The notes beneath the pieces are model-generated. The model ran no database searches and was not told where the DNA came from. It was given only the letters and a program-made list of their open reading frames with translations. A DNA stretch of 64,000 nt from Mastigamoeba balamuthi (lineage: Eukaryota > Evosea > Mastigamoebida > Mastigamoebidae). A program made the position numbers and the translations under genes. The DNA lies in contig CACRSC010000054.1 in NCBI GenBank assembly GCA_902651635.1, forward strand, positions 282,158-346,157. Reading direction: 5' to 3'. Of the stretch, positions 42,907-52,723 are shown in pieces; positions within the stretch are counted from its first letter, which is position 1, and each line of letters begins with the position of its first letter.

Positions 42907-43722
42907 TCAGTCGTACTGCTGCCTCAGGCGCATCTCCTCGTCGCTCTTCCAGTAGCCCCTGCCCGACTCGTTCCTCCACGAGCTCTGCCCGTACTTCTTG
43001 ACCTTCTGCGCAGAGCAAAGCACCCCGTGGTCAGCTGGGCTGTTGCTGCTGCTGCTGCTGCTGCTGCTACACTCGCAGGGCGACTGTGGCTGTGTGGCTG
43101 TGTGGCTGTGTGGATGTGTGTGGCAGTGGGGCGCTGAGCGCACTCTCTTCTCCTTGTCCTTTGCCGACTCGAGCTGCTCTCTGCGGGCCCTCCGCAGCAC
43201 CTCCTCGGGGTCCTCCAGCCCCGCCTCGGCCTGCTCGGGCCCCATCACCCTGCGCGCCCCGCTCTCGACGACGAACGCCTGCTGCCCCCTGCAGCGCTGC
43301 GCCTTGGCCGCCGGCTCCTCCCCGCTGCCGTCCCTGGGGTCCCTGGGGTCCCTCGAGTCTCTCGGGTCTCTCGGGTCTCTGGCGTAGCTGCTGCCCCGCT
43401 TCCACGAGGCAGGGCGCGAGGGCGAGGACACCGGGGCCGCTGCCACAACGGCTGCGGGTGGCCCGGGGGGTGGCGAGCTGTCCTCGAGGGCCGCGCGCAG
43501 GAACGAGGGCACTGCGGTGTCGCCGGGGGCGTCGAGGGCGTCGACGTCGAGGGCGGGCAGCGCGCGGGCGGGCGGGCGGCCACGGCGGGGCTGCGGGGCG
43601 CTCGCGGGGGCCCGAGCGGCCTCGGGAGCTGCGGCGGGCGGCTCTGCGGGTCCCCTGCCCTCGCCGTGCGCTGCCCCGCCGTCGCTCTCGCCGTCGGAGT
43701 CGCCGTAGGGCACCAGCGACAT
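42907..43722 (-). CDS. Pro/Ala-rich protein of unknown function, PRCC-like start
   Basis: Exons (minus) 43722-43144 and 43005-42907, phase 0; 225 residues. It starts MSLVPYGDSDGESDGG, which resembles the opening of PRCC-type proteins, but the PRCC C-terminus is not recognised. The middle is disordered with a DPRDPRDSRDPRDPRD tract from a repeated hexamer. The last exon, KKYGQSSWRNESGRGYWKSD, is rich in aromatic and charged residues and looks conserved, so it is probably the functional part. It is divergent from the coiled-coil gene and shares its promoter. Confidence 0.65.
   Translation of the reverse strand: MSLVPYGDSDGESDGGAAHGEGRGPAEPPAAAPEAARAPASAPQPRRGRPPARALPALDVDALDAPGDTAVPSFLRAALEDSSPPPGPPAAVVAAAPVSSPSRPASWKRGSSYARDPRDPRDSRDPRDPRDGSGEEPAAKAQRCRGQQAFVVESGARRVMGPEQAEAGLEDPEEVLRRARREQLESAKDKEKRVRSAPHCHTHPHSHTATQPQSPCECSSSSSSSSNSPADHGVLCSAQKVKKYGQSSWRNESGRGYWKSDEEMRLRQQYD
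43006..43143. repeat. Microsatellite-filled intron
   Basis: The single intron of the PRCC-like gene holds a (GCT)n run of eight or nine units at about 43040-43072 and a degenerate (GTGTGGCT)n run at about 43086-43128. Confidence 0.8.
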
Positions 43723-43876
43723 TTGGGGGCGGAAGATATTCTAGGGATGGAAGATACCGCGATCTCGGGCAGGATATTTCGGGCCTTTGGCGGGCGATAT
43801 CCAAAAATAGCGGGTCAATTTGAATTTGCGAAAAAGGGTGTGAAATCGGCATACTCGCGCCGGCGCGATCTGCGAT
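43723..43876. promoter_or_regulatory. Divergent promoter with four GATAT/GATAC boxes
   Basis: In 154 bp between divergent start codons there are GATATT at 43735, GATACC at 43753, GATATT at 43773 and GATATC at 43796, spaced about 20 bp apart. This is the densest cluster of the motif in the window. Confidence 0.55.
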
Positions 43877-46524
43877 ATGGAGCTGGACGGGCTCGCGGCG
43901 CTCGCCGCGAAGGTCTCCTCGGACCTCGTGGACACCGCCCTCGACTCTGTCCTCCGTGTGCGCGCCCCCCACTCGCCCCCGCCCACCCGCCCGGGCCTCT
44001 GGCGCCCCCGCAGGCCGCCCACGGGCCCCGGGACCCCTCCTCTGACGCGATTACGTGTGCGGGTGGCCCGCTGGGCCGGAACCGAATGCAGGGGGCGGCG
44101 TTCGGGGACTTCTGGGACACGGCTGTGAACCCCGGGCTGCGCTCGATCATCGACGTCACGGCGCCGTCGCCGCCGCGGTCGCCCGAGGGCGGCGCGCCCT
44201 CGCCGCCGCGCGGGGCGCAGGGAGAGACGCCGGGGTCGCTCAGGCGGGCCGCGAGAGCCGTCGCAGAAGCGCCGATACCGATCGGCAAGGAGAGCGCTGC
44301 CCGCGCGTCGGCCGTCGAGCGGAGCTCGCAGGGCGTCCAGACCGAGGAGCCGCTCGCGGTGCTGAGGGAGGGCCGCTCGCGGGACGCGTCCACCGAGGCG
44401 CTGGAGGAGGCGCCTGCCGTGCAGACGAGCTCGCGGGGCGTGCAGACGGAGCCGACGTCGCCGGCCTGCGAGGGGGAGGACGAGGAGGAGCGGGAGGAGA
44501 AGTCGTGGGAGAGCGCGGTGCTGCACACGACGCCGCAGACGCCCGTCGAGAAGCGGAGCGCGCGCGACGCCCAGGAGGCAGCGGGGCCCACGACGCCGCT
44601 CACGTCGAAGAAGCAGCAGCAGCAGCAGCAGGAGGCGGCGCTCGAGCAGCGCGAGGTGGTCCCCGAGGTCCTGCGCTTCGCTGTGGTGCCCACAGAGTCG
44701 CCCTCGCCCCCGGTCTCGCAGGCCGTGTTCGTCATCGCGAGGAGGGATGAGAGGGACGAGGAAGAGGAGCAGGCCGCCGCCGCCGCCTCGGACGAGGAGG
44801 GCCCCGCCGTCTGGGCGCACGAGGAGGCCGAGGAGGGCCCCGAGGGCGCGCGTGTCGGCGGGAGCGAAGAGGACATCGACTGGGGCGAGCCCGAGCCCCT
44901 CGGAAGCCCCCAGCCGTCCGCCGAGGACCGCTCGGAGCTCGGGGAGGATATGTGGCCGCCGAAGCCCAGCCCCCGAGAGGACCTGCAGCCCCCGCGTGAG
45001 TACCAGCGCGTGTTGGACGAGCCCGAGCCCGAGCCCGAGCCGGAGCCAGAGCCCGAGCCCGAACCACAGAAGCCCCTCTCGCGCGCCTTCTCCCCCAAGC
45101 CGCTGCGCTCCTCCGTGGGCGCGGGCCAGGCGCCCAGGAGCCACCAGCAGACGCAGCAGCAGCGCGGGGCCTCGCCAGCGGAGGACTTTGCGGACGTGCG
45201 CGAGGAGGTCGCCGAGAGGATCCGCGAGATGCGGTCGATCTCGAGCCGCGTCGCCAGGCTGCACGCCGAGCAGGGCGAGCGGCTGCGCGCCCTCGAGGAG
45301 CGCAGGCGCCGCATCGACGAGGAGATCCGCCGCGAGACGGACCGCGCGCAGTCCGAGGCCCGCGAGCGCGAGGAGTTCCGCCAGGCGCGCATACGCGCGT
45401 CTGTCGTCGCTCGTGTCGAGCGCGACAGGCAGCGCAAGGAGGCCGAGGAGGCCCGCCAGCGCCAGATCGAGGAGGAGAACAGGCGCCAGCGCGAGAACCT
45501 GCGAGCCGCGGCGTCCAAGGTCGCCGAGACAAGGCAGAAGTACGCGGCCAGCGGAATGATCCCGCGCTTCTCGGCCACGAAGCCCGCGGCTCCCGCGAGG
45601 CCGGCGGCGACGCGCCAGACTGCCGCAGCGAGGCCTCCGCTGGCCAAGAGCGCCTCCCCCTTGATGGAGCCCTCTGTGAAGAAGCACCAGCAGCAGCCAA
45701 GGCAGCAGAGACAGCAGCAGCAGCAGCGGCAAGAGCAGCAGCAGCCGGCTGAGCCCGAGTCGATGTGGCCCTTCACAAGGACGTCGGCAGCGGAGGCTGC
45801 GGCCACGGCTGCGCAGAGGGCCAAGTACTGGAAGGAAACCCAGAAGGCCCGCGCGGCGGCCGAGGCGCAGGAGCGCCAGCGGCAGCGCCTTGAGAAGCGC
45901 ATGATGTACGGCGAGATTGTGCGACAGATGTTCCTGACGCCGCAGCCGCCGCAGCCGCAGCCCCAGCCCGACACGCGCGCCAAGGCCCTCTCGGCCAAGC
46001 CCGCGAAGGCCCGCGCGAACGAGGCGGTGCCAGCCCTCGGGCACAACCTCAAGGTGAGCAACAGAGGCAGCGCTGGGCGGGACTCACGCATTGAATGCGA
46101 AACGCAGTACGGAGTGTTCAAGCCCAAGAGGCAGCAGGACGAGGAGGACGAGGACGAGCTGCCGGTGCGCAGGCCGATGCTGGCGGACCGGAAGGTGAAG
46201 CTTGAGGCGTCGAGGAAGAAGTTCGAGTCGGTGGAAGCTATCAGGGCAATGCGGGATTCTCTGGCGCAGAGGCTCTCTGTGGTGAGCACTCGGCCATTGC
46301 GCCCGTCCCGTCCCTCCATCCCACTGAGAAGCCCGTTTTGCCGCAGGACGCGCAGTGGCTGCAGCCAGACAGGGAGGAGGAGCAGAGGCGGCAGCGCATC
46401 AGCAGCAAACTCAAGGTTTCTGCGATGTATGTAGGTGCGATGACTTTACCCTGGCCATACGGTGTCTGCCTTCTTGTTTCTCGCACTGACACCGAGTCGC
46501 GTGCTGCAGAAACGATTGCGGTGA
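43877..46524 (+). CDS. Large coiled-coil, low-complexity protein
   Basis: Proposed exons 43877-43957, 44092-46053, 46108-46281, 46347-46415 and 46510-46524, all phase 0; 766 residues. The protein starts MELDGLAALAAKVSSDLVDT. It then has acidic low-complexity sequence with poly-Q, a PEPEPEPEPE tract, and two GVQTE motifs (SSQGVQTEE, SSRGVQTEP). A long charged coiled coil lies at about residues 370-480 (REEVAERIREMRSISSRVAR onward). The tail has more coiled coil (KYWKETQKARAAAEAQERQR) and a conserved-looking end (DRKVKLEASRKKFESVEAIR). No enzyme domain is visible. A cytoskeletal, centrosomal or flagellar role is possible on composition alone; I do not recognise the family. Confidence 0.65.
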
Positions 46525-46775
46525 AGCTCTCTGCTCTTCCGATATTCCACTGCGCCTACTGAGGACCGGCAGGAGGGCTTGTCCTCTTATTAATCCAGCA
46601 GCAGCCACAACGTCACAATGCACGTCATTGACTTTTTCGCGGAAAAACGAAGCATATCCGACTTTGCACGCCCCGTATTACTCCATTCCCTCTCCTTTCC
46701 TTCCTTCGCACTGTAAGAGGCTGCTCGCAGTTCTCACAAGGCGTGCGCAATCGTGCGAGGCAACAGGCCGATGTG

Positions 46776-47684
46776 CTACTCGGCTGGCACAGACTTGAAC
46801 GCGTCTAGCACTGCCAGGGCCGTCTCTTTCTTGAAGACCACCCGGGGGTTGTTGCCAAGGGCTGCCCACATCGAGCGCACGTTCTCGGCCGAGTACAGCG
46901 CACCGAGCTCCTGCTTCATCGCAGCATCGGCCTCGTCATCGTCGCTGAGCCTCATCGACGGCGAGTAGTTCATCTTCCCCACCGCGACGACCCCCGCCTG
47001 CGGGACGACGCCGAGGAGGCCGTTGACGAGGCGCACGGGGTCCGAGAGGTACGGCTCCACCATGGCGCTCACGTGGAAGCCCTTTCCCGCCAGCATCGCG
47101 ATGGCCTCGAGCCTCTGGGCGTAGGGCGCTGCCCGGGGCTCGTACCGCGCCAGCGTGGCGTCGTCGTCGCTCGTGACGGTGACGTACGCGCTGACCTTGC
47201 CGACGACGCCGGCGCCCTTGGCCTCGAGCGCCTCGGCGACGGCGCGGACGTCGCGGAGGTGCGCCTTGGTTACCCACATGATCTCGTGGCCCGCCCCCAC
47301 GATGCTCTGCACCGCCTCTGCGTAGTCGCGCGCGTTCTCTGCGAAGATGTCCGACGTCGAGGGGAAGAAGACCAGCTGGCGCTTGCGCGCGTCCGCGGGG
47401 CTCCGCCAGCGCTTGGCCACCTTGGCCGCGTCGACGGGCATGGCGTCCTCCATGTCCGGCGGCGGCGCCAGCGGGCGGCCCCAGCGCCTGAACATGGGCG
47501 CCACGTAGCAGTACGTGCACGCGTGCTTGCAGGCCGTGTCGCCGCGCCGGATGTTGTGCGACGACGTCGAGAGCTGCCACTGGCCCGCGAACCTCTCGCT
47601 CGCGGCCCGCAGGAACTCGGCCCTGGGCAGCCGCAGCCCCACGCACCTGCGCAGCACGCCCATGTCGGTGGCCAGCTGCTGCAT
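46776..47684 (-). CDS. Radical SAM protein, spore-photoproduct-lyase-like
   Basis: 302 residues from ATG at 47684; no intron. The motif CKHACTYCY is the CxxxCxxC that binds the 4Fe-4S cluster and S-adenosylmethionine. Around it are QLSTSSHNIRRGD and APMFRRWG, and later TSDIFAENARDYAEAV, IMWVTKAHLRDVRAV, VTVTSDDDATLARYEPRAAP and KGFHVSAMVEPYLSD. This is the bacterial/archaeal group related to spore photoproduct lyase, mostly of unknown substrate. Such genes are rare in eukaryotes and fit an anaerobic or micro-aerobic host, so transfer from a prokaryote is likely. An open frame upstream (47690-48050, charged, Q/E/P-rich) might supply an N-terminal extension through an unseen intron or a frame change; I leave it out. 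Confidence 0.78.
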   Translation of the reverse strand: MQQLATDMGVLRRCVGLRLPRAEFLRAASERFAGQWQLSTSSHNIRRGDTACKHACTYCYVAPMFRRWGRPLAPPPDMEDAMPVDAAKVAKRWRSPADARKRQLVFFPSTSDIFAENARDYAEAVQSIVGAGHEIMWVTKAHLRDVRAVAEALEAKGAGVVGKVSAYVTVTSDDDATLARYEPRAAPYAQRLEAIAMLAGKGFHVSAMVEPYLSDPVRLVNGLLGVVPQAGVVAVGKMNYSPSMRLSDDDEADAAMKQELGALYSAENVRSMWAALGNNPRVVFKKETALAVLDAFKSVPAE

Positions 47685-48165
47685 CAGCGCCGTGCGGACG
47701 GGGGCTTCCCACTCTTTCTTCCCTTGGCAGTGTCGGACTTGTGCAGTGCAACAGTAGGAAGCTGGACCTCTGGCCCGCAATCAGGGACTTCTGGATCCGT
47801 CCCTTTGGTGTTTGCATAGTCTCTGGCCACTTCCTCACCGTCTGGACTGACCTCTGGGGCTTCCTCTTCAGGGCTCACCTCGGCTTGTGCCTGCTGCATG
47901 TCCAGGGACTCAGTATGCTCAGCAGCTCTACTATTTGCCCTGCCATCCTGACTCACTTTCCTCTTGTTCTTGAGAAAGCAAGAGACCAACTGGCGGGAAA
48001 GAACACCAACAGCACAGCCAAACAAGACATGACAGCACAAGTGAGTGCGAGACGTTTGTTTTGTGATAGATTTTTCGCACACAAATTGTCTTCACGTCAG
48101 ATTGTCTCTGTGAGTCGTTTGAGTAAGAAAGCTGGATCCAAGCACAGAAAAGTTTTGAGGCAAGA

Positions 48166-49006
48166 ATGGCAGACCTTTTCACTTTGTTGTTGGACGAGCT
48201 GCGCTCCCTCACGGCCAACCTGCTGGAGCGTGCCCATGCTGCTGAGCAGCTGGCTGCAACACATCTGGATCGGGCCAAAGCAGCTGAAGAGATGACATGA
48301 CGTCTCTCTGAAACACTCCGGCAGCTCCGCGACCAGCAGCAACAGCTCGTACAGATCATCCTCAGCATACGTGACCGGCCACCAGCACCAACTCCTCTCT
48401 CTGTCAGTGACCAGATCCTGCTCGGGGTGTATGGTGCGTGCAAAGAAGAGGGGCCAATCAACCAACAAATTGTGTGTTAGAGCCGTTTAAACTCAACGAG
48501 AAGAGTGCGAACCTCAGAGTCTGTCTCCTTCAACTTGCTTGTGCAGGAGGCATGGGCATGCGCATCAACCAGATCATCACACAGTTCTGGGAATCGGACG
48601 GCAGGGATATCAGCGAGAAGTACCCGTTAAAACGTCAGCACACCCTAACTTCATTTGTAGGTTCCTTGGGCCGGACAATCTGCAGGCCATCTGCGCTGAG
48701 CTCTTCACCAGCACCGAGATTGAGGTCCTGAATACCGTGCCCTGGAGTGTGTTTACATGTTCATCTCTCCTTTAACACACACCAACACCAACAGGACGCC
48801 AAGTGTACGGCCTTATACGGCAATTTGGAACGCGGAAGGCGATCAGCCCCCAGCGGAAGAGGAAGCGCAAGGACGCACCAGTGGTGCTGAGTGGAGGAAG
48901 CCACAGAGGAGGCCGAGGCAGCAGCGGTCGAGGTGGCTCGCCAGCCTGCAGTTGGGTTTTCGGCGAAGCAACACAATTGTCTCTCCCCTGGGCCCCATGC
49001 AATTGA
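48166..49006 (+). CDS. Unknown coiled-coil/basic protein with one in-frame TGA
   Basis: Four exons fit together in phase: 48166-48433, 48547-48625, 48661-48746 and 48795-49006, about 214 codons. Exon 1 is a coiled coil (MADLFTLLLDELRSLTANLL, later RLSETLRQLRDQQQQLVQII). An in-frame TGA (48298-48300) interrupts it. Exons 2-3 read GMGMRINQIITQFWESDGRD and FLGPDNLQAICAELF, then NTVPW joined to RRQVYGLIRQFGTRK. Exon 4 ends with a basic QRKRKRK nuclear-localisation-like string and a Gly/Arg-rich tail. The coding signal on both sides of the TGA is equal, so it is a nonsense allele, a base error (CGA to TGA) or a read-through site. Family not recognised. Confidence 0.5.
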
Positions 49007-49324
49007 CTCACCCGTCGAGAGGTCTCCGTGAGCCCTCATGGAGAACCTAGGCTTCTAACTCCTGATCTCCCTCGCTTGCTTGCTTGTTTCCATCGTCTGC
49101 CAGTCGGTCTGTGGTGTGGATGTGCTCCTTGCATGGATCCACCCACGCAGGGGTGGAGTGCCATTGAGGCCACCGAGGCCTGCTGCAACTCGCTCATTTG
49201 GCTGCTCTGTTGTGTTCGCTCGTGCCGGCAAAGTCACCACTCGGACGCGTGCGTGTCCGCGGGGCTGGTAGATGGACGGCGGCACGCAATCTCACCTTGC
49301 CCACCCAGGGCACCCCGTACTGCC

Positions 49325-49880
49325 ATTAGAACGCGATGGTGGCAGCCGCCATCATCACAGCCTTCCAGTGTCTCTCTCCCGAGGGCAGGCCCTCAGAAGG
49401 TCCCTCTTCATGGCCACTAGTACGCCCTGCTTGCGGAGGCCCAGTGGCCGGTCCTCGAGCGCGGTCTCGATCTTGTCTTACTTCGGCCGAAGCCCCGAGT
49501 CAGCTGAGGCGTGCTGGAGGAGGGGGCATGCCTTGTGCGGGCTGCAAGGGCACGTGGAATGATGCCGATCTGCACCTCCTGGTTGGGCAGGAAGGTCCTG
49601 ATGGAGTATCCGCCACCTTCCTTCGTTTTCCGGGAGGAGCATGATCACACACGCGTCAAACACCTTCTCCAGGGCCGGGGATGCCGCGGTGCAGGATCTT
49701 GTGGGTCGAGTCAGTGTAGAAATCCGCGCAGGGCCGATTCGCCAATTTCGGTGAATCCACGGTGATTTTGCAATTCAATTGTTTAGTGCCCTCCTGAGCA
49801 ACATCAGAAGAGCTCTCACAGACCTTGCCAGTCTCCCGAATCAGCTTGCAGGTGACCAACGAAGAGCACAGATCAGGGTT
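49325..49880 (-). pseudogene. Unassigned coding-like fragments on minus strand
   Basis: Pieces with protein-like composition: SSLVTCKLIRETGKVCESSS (about 49800-49860), ALEKVFDACVIMLLPENEG (about 49615-49675), GGYSIRTFLPNQEVQIGIIP (about 49555-49615, shifted by one base), and a last open piece ending HWKAVMMAAATIAF at about 49328. An intron-like AT-rich section at 49698-49791 separates the first two, with only a GC donor in sight. A decayed gene or one with mis-sequenced bases; function unknown. From 49007 to 49324 I see nothing. Confidence 0.3.
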
Positions 49881-49983
49881 CTCAAGAGGTAAAAAGACGA
49901 GGGCTGGCCTTGAGGGAAGAAGAAGAAGGATGAACTGCTAATTTGTACTGTTGCTACAGGAGGCAAGAGAAGGGCAATGGAGA

Positions 49984-52086
49984 TCAGCACGGGGGAAACA
50001 CGAGCGAGTACGGGGGCTCCTTGAGGACCTGGTAGACGCCCTCGTCAATGGGGTCCTGCATGCTGTCGGGGTCCGAGAGGATCCTGTTGACCATCACCGC
50101 GTCCTCCTGCCCCAGCGACCACGGCGGCTCCTTGAGCAATCGCACCATCTGCACGTCCCCACGCTGGCACGCCACCCGCAGCGCGAAGTTGCTGTTGGCC
50201 CGCGCCTCTGCCTGGCCCAGAGAGTACGGGGGCCTGCCCAGCAGCCTGACGACCTCCGTGCGGCCGCTCTCGACGGCCATGCGCAGCGCCAGGCAGTCGC
50301 TGGCCCGCGCGTCGTCGGCGCCAAGGTGCCACGGGGCCCCGCCGAGCAGCGTCACGATCGACTCGAACCCCGCGGCGCAGGCGCCTGCAAGGCACGCGCC
50401 GCCCTGCGCCCTGGCGTCGGCCTGGCCGAGCGAGAAGGGCGGCTGGCCCAGCAGCCTGACGACGCCCTCGCAGCCATTGGCGCACGCGTCGACGAGGGCC
50501 GCGCAGCCAAAGAGCCGCGCGTCGCTCTGGCCCAGCGAGTACGGCTCGGCCCCGAGGACCGCGACGACGTCGGGCCAGCCCTGCCGGCACGCGAGGCGCA
50601 GCGAGAGGGCGCCGTGCGCGGCGGCGTCCGCGTGGCCCAGCGAGAACGGGGCGCGGGAGAGCAGCTGGAGCAGCCGGTGGGCGCCGTTGAGGCACGCGAG
50701 CTCGAAGGGCGTGAGGTCCGCGCCATTGGCGACCAGCTGGAAGCGCAGGTCGTCGCCCGTCAGCGAGAACGGGGGCTCCGCGAGCTCGGGGAGCCACCGC
50801 AGGACGCCGCTGGCGTCGTCGAGCGAGCACGTGAGGTGCGCGCGGACGGGCTCGAGCACGTCGTCGCGCGTCAGCGAGAACGGGGGTCGCGCCAGCACGC
50901 GGACGACGCGCATGTCGAGCGACTGCAGCGCGCAGATCAGCGAGTGGCACTGGTCGAGCAGCGCGTCCTCGCGGCCCAGCGACACGGGCGGCTCTACGAG
51001 CATCGCGATGACGTCCTTGCGGCCCAGCCTGCAGGCCTCGTGCAGCAGGCTCTCGTTCGAGTTGTTGCTGCGCATCCGCGCGTGCTCGGGCCCCACGCAG
51101 AGCGGCGGCGCGCAGATCAGCTGCACGGCGTCGGCGTGGCCCGACATGCAGGCCTCGTGCAGCGCCTTCCGCAGCAGCTCCGTGCGCGACCACTCGTCGA
51201 GCTGCGACGCGATGCACTCGGCCAGGCTGTACGGCGGGCTCAGCAGCGCCGCGAGCAGCCGCGCGCTGCCCGACCTGCAGGCCTCGAGCAGCACGAGCTC
51301 CGCCGCGCGCTCCGACTCGCGCAGCTCGGCCTGCGAGAGCGAGAACGGCGGGCGCGAGAGGGCCACGACGACGTCCAGGCTGCCCGAGGCGCAGGCCTCG
51401 CGCAGCGCCTCGCACGAGCGCGCCCGCGCGTGGCAGCCGCCGACCGAGAACGGCGCCCGCGCGAGCACGCCGACGACGTCCGCGCAGCCGGCCCGCGCCG
51501 CGCGGCTCAGCAGGGTCACCGCAGCGTCGTGGGACAGCGGGAGCAGCGGGTACGCGTAGGGCGAGGGCGGGAGGGCCGCGAGGACGAGGGGCAGCCCGCT
51601 GGCGCAGGCCCAGGCGAGCGGCCCTCCCGAGGCCCGCAGCTCGTCGTCCGTGGGCGCGTCGAACGCCGCGAGCAGCGGCACGTGCTCGGCCCAGAAGGTG
51701 CTGCAGGGCGCGAGGGCCGCGCAGGCCCACCTGGCCAGCGGCCCCGCGTCGTGCTGGTCGACAAGACGCGTCGCCCACAGCCTCGCGAGCCCCCGCGACC
51801 GCAGCGCAGCGATTTCCGCTCGGTTCTCGCGGCTGCACGCGTCGTACACGCGGTCCAGGAGCGAGGAGCGGAGGCGGCGCGGGCCGTGGGCGCTGAGGGA
51901 GGCCGAGACGCAGGGCGCGGCGAGGGCCGGGGGCAGCGAGAGGGCGAGGGCGCAGAGGTCCGCGCAGGAGCCGAGCGCGGGGACGACGTGCTCGCGCAGG
52001 AGGTAGGCGGCGGACAGCACGACGTCGTCCGCGCGCGGGCTCCTGCTCTCGGCCGCAGGGGCCGCGCGCGCCTTCTTGGGGTCCAT
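49984..52086 (-). CDS. Ankyrin-like repeat protein with 35-residue PFSL repeats
   Basis: Single exon, 700 residues. After an N-terminal helical region (LLREHVVPALGSCADLCALA, similar in place to an F-box but not convincing), the protein is a solenoid of about 14 repeats. Each has a helix pair like ankyrin (for example ALREACASGSLDVVVALS) and then a [AP]P[FYW]SL[GST]xxDA signature in the loop. The spacing between signatures is 35 residues in the cleanest C-terminal units, two more than the usual ankyrin 33. This is probably a protein-binding scaffold. Codon use is uniformly GC-rich. The upstream region has GATATT and GATATC boxes at 52158 and 52181. Confidence 0.8.
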   Translation of the reverse strand: MDPKKARAAPAAESRSPRADDVVLSAAYLLREHVVPALGSCADLCALALSLPPALAAPCVSASLSAHGPRRLRSSLLDRVYDACSRENRAEIAALRSRGLARLWATRLVDQHDAGPLARWACAALAPCSTFWAEHVPLLAAFDAPTDDELRASGGPLAWACASGLPLVLAALPPSPYAYPLLPLSHDAAVTLLSRAARAGCADVVGVLARAPFSVGGCHARARSCEALREACASGSLDVVVALSRPPFSLSQAELRESERAAELVLLEACRSGSARLLAALLSPPYSLAECIASQLDEWSRTELLRKALHEACMSGHADAVQLICAPPLCVGPEHARMRSNNSNESLLHEACRLGRKDVIAMLVEPPVSLGREDALLDQCHSLICALQSLDMRVVRVLARPPFSLTRDDVLEPVRAHLTCSLDDASGVLRWLPELAEPPFSLTGDDLRFQLVANGADLTPFELACLNGAHRLLQLLSRAPFSLGHADAAAHGALSLRLACRQGWPDVVAVLGAEPYSLGQSDARLFGCAALVDACANGCEGVVRLLGQPPFSLGQADARAQGGACLAGACAAGFESIVTLLGGAPWHLGADDARASDCLALRMAVESGRTEVVRLLGRPPYSLGQAEARANSNFALRVACQRGDVQMVRLLKEPPWSLGQEDAVMVNRILSDPDSMQDPIDEGVYQVLKEPPYSLVFPPC

Positions 52087-52723
52087 CGTCGGAAGCGTCG
52101 GTTTGGCGTCGATTGCGTCGATTGCGTTTGCGGGGTGGTAAATAAAGCCGGCATCGAGATATTGCGGCGTGGACGGACAAGATATCGCGAGAAAGTATCC
52201 GCATTCATCTCTGTGTCAGTTTTTCGGTGTGCCCAGAGAGCGCATCAGTCTTTCTCTCGGAATTCTGTTCCCCTCCCACACGACGAAACAGGAGGCACGG
52301 CGGCGAATTCAGTCAGAATGCTGCATTGCCCTCGCAATTGGAGAAATGCCTATCACAGAGCCCAATTTCACCCGAACACATCCCAGAGATGACCTTGATA
52401 GTAGATCAAGCTCAGTTTGGAGCTCCCATTCCATACGGCCTTCAAGGTCCGCTCAGTCAAGTATCAAAAAAGTAGTATTTCCTTATTTAGTTCACATATG
52501 TGAAACAAGTCAACCCTGATCGTGTTCTTCTTAACACGTTGCTTCCAGGTGATAAAGACTGCCAGAGATGGCGAAATGGGATTTGGGTTCTCCGAGGGGG
52601 ATTTGTATCTCAGAGATAATATCTAAGGAAGATATCATGAGAGGCCGGATATTTTCCCAGCATCTCTGTTGTTTCGACTTCGCGAGAACAAAGCCCGCCC
52701 AAAGAGCGCACGAGGCCGCAGAC
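52087..52723. promoter_or_regulatory. Divergent promoter with GATATC/AATATC boxes at both ends
   Basis: Near the ankyrin gene: GATATT 52158 and GATATC 52181. Near TMEM115: AATATC 52618, GATATC 52631 and GATATT 52648, within 76-106 bp of its ATG. The middle of the 637 bp is plain and AT-richer. Confidence 0.5.

Noticed and set aside
43741-46319. Two minus-strand ORFs of 767 and 834 residues
   Set aside because: Leu-, Arg- or Ser-rich shadows of the coiled-coil gene; poly-S and poly-L are read from the Glu/Gln repeats on the other strand.
47690-48082. Open frame as N-terminal extension of the radical SAM protein
   Set aside because: Joining it needs an intron shorter than any other here or a frame change, and the family normally starts near the chosen ATG.
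49951-52392. 813-residue plus-strand ORF over the ankyrin gene
   Set aside because: Antisense shadow; the minus strand shows clear periodic repeats and a sensible start.
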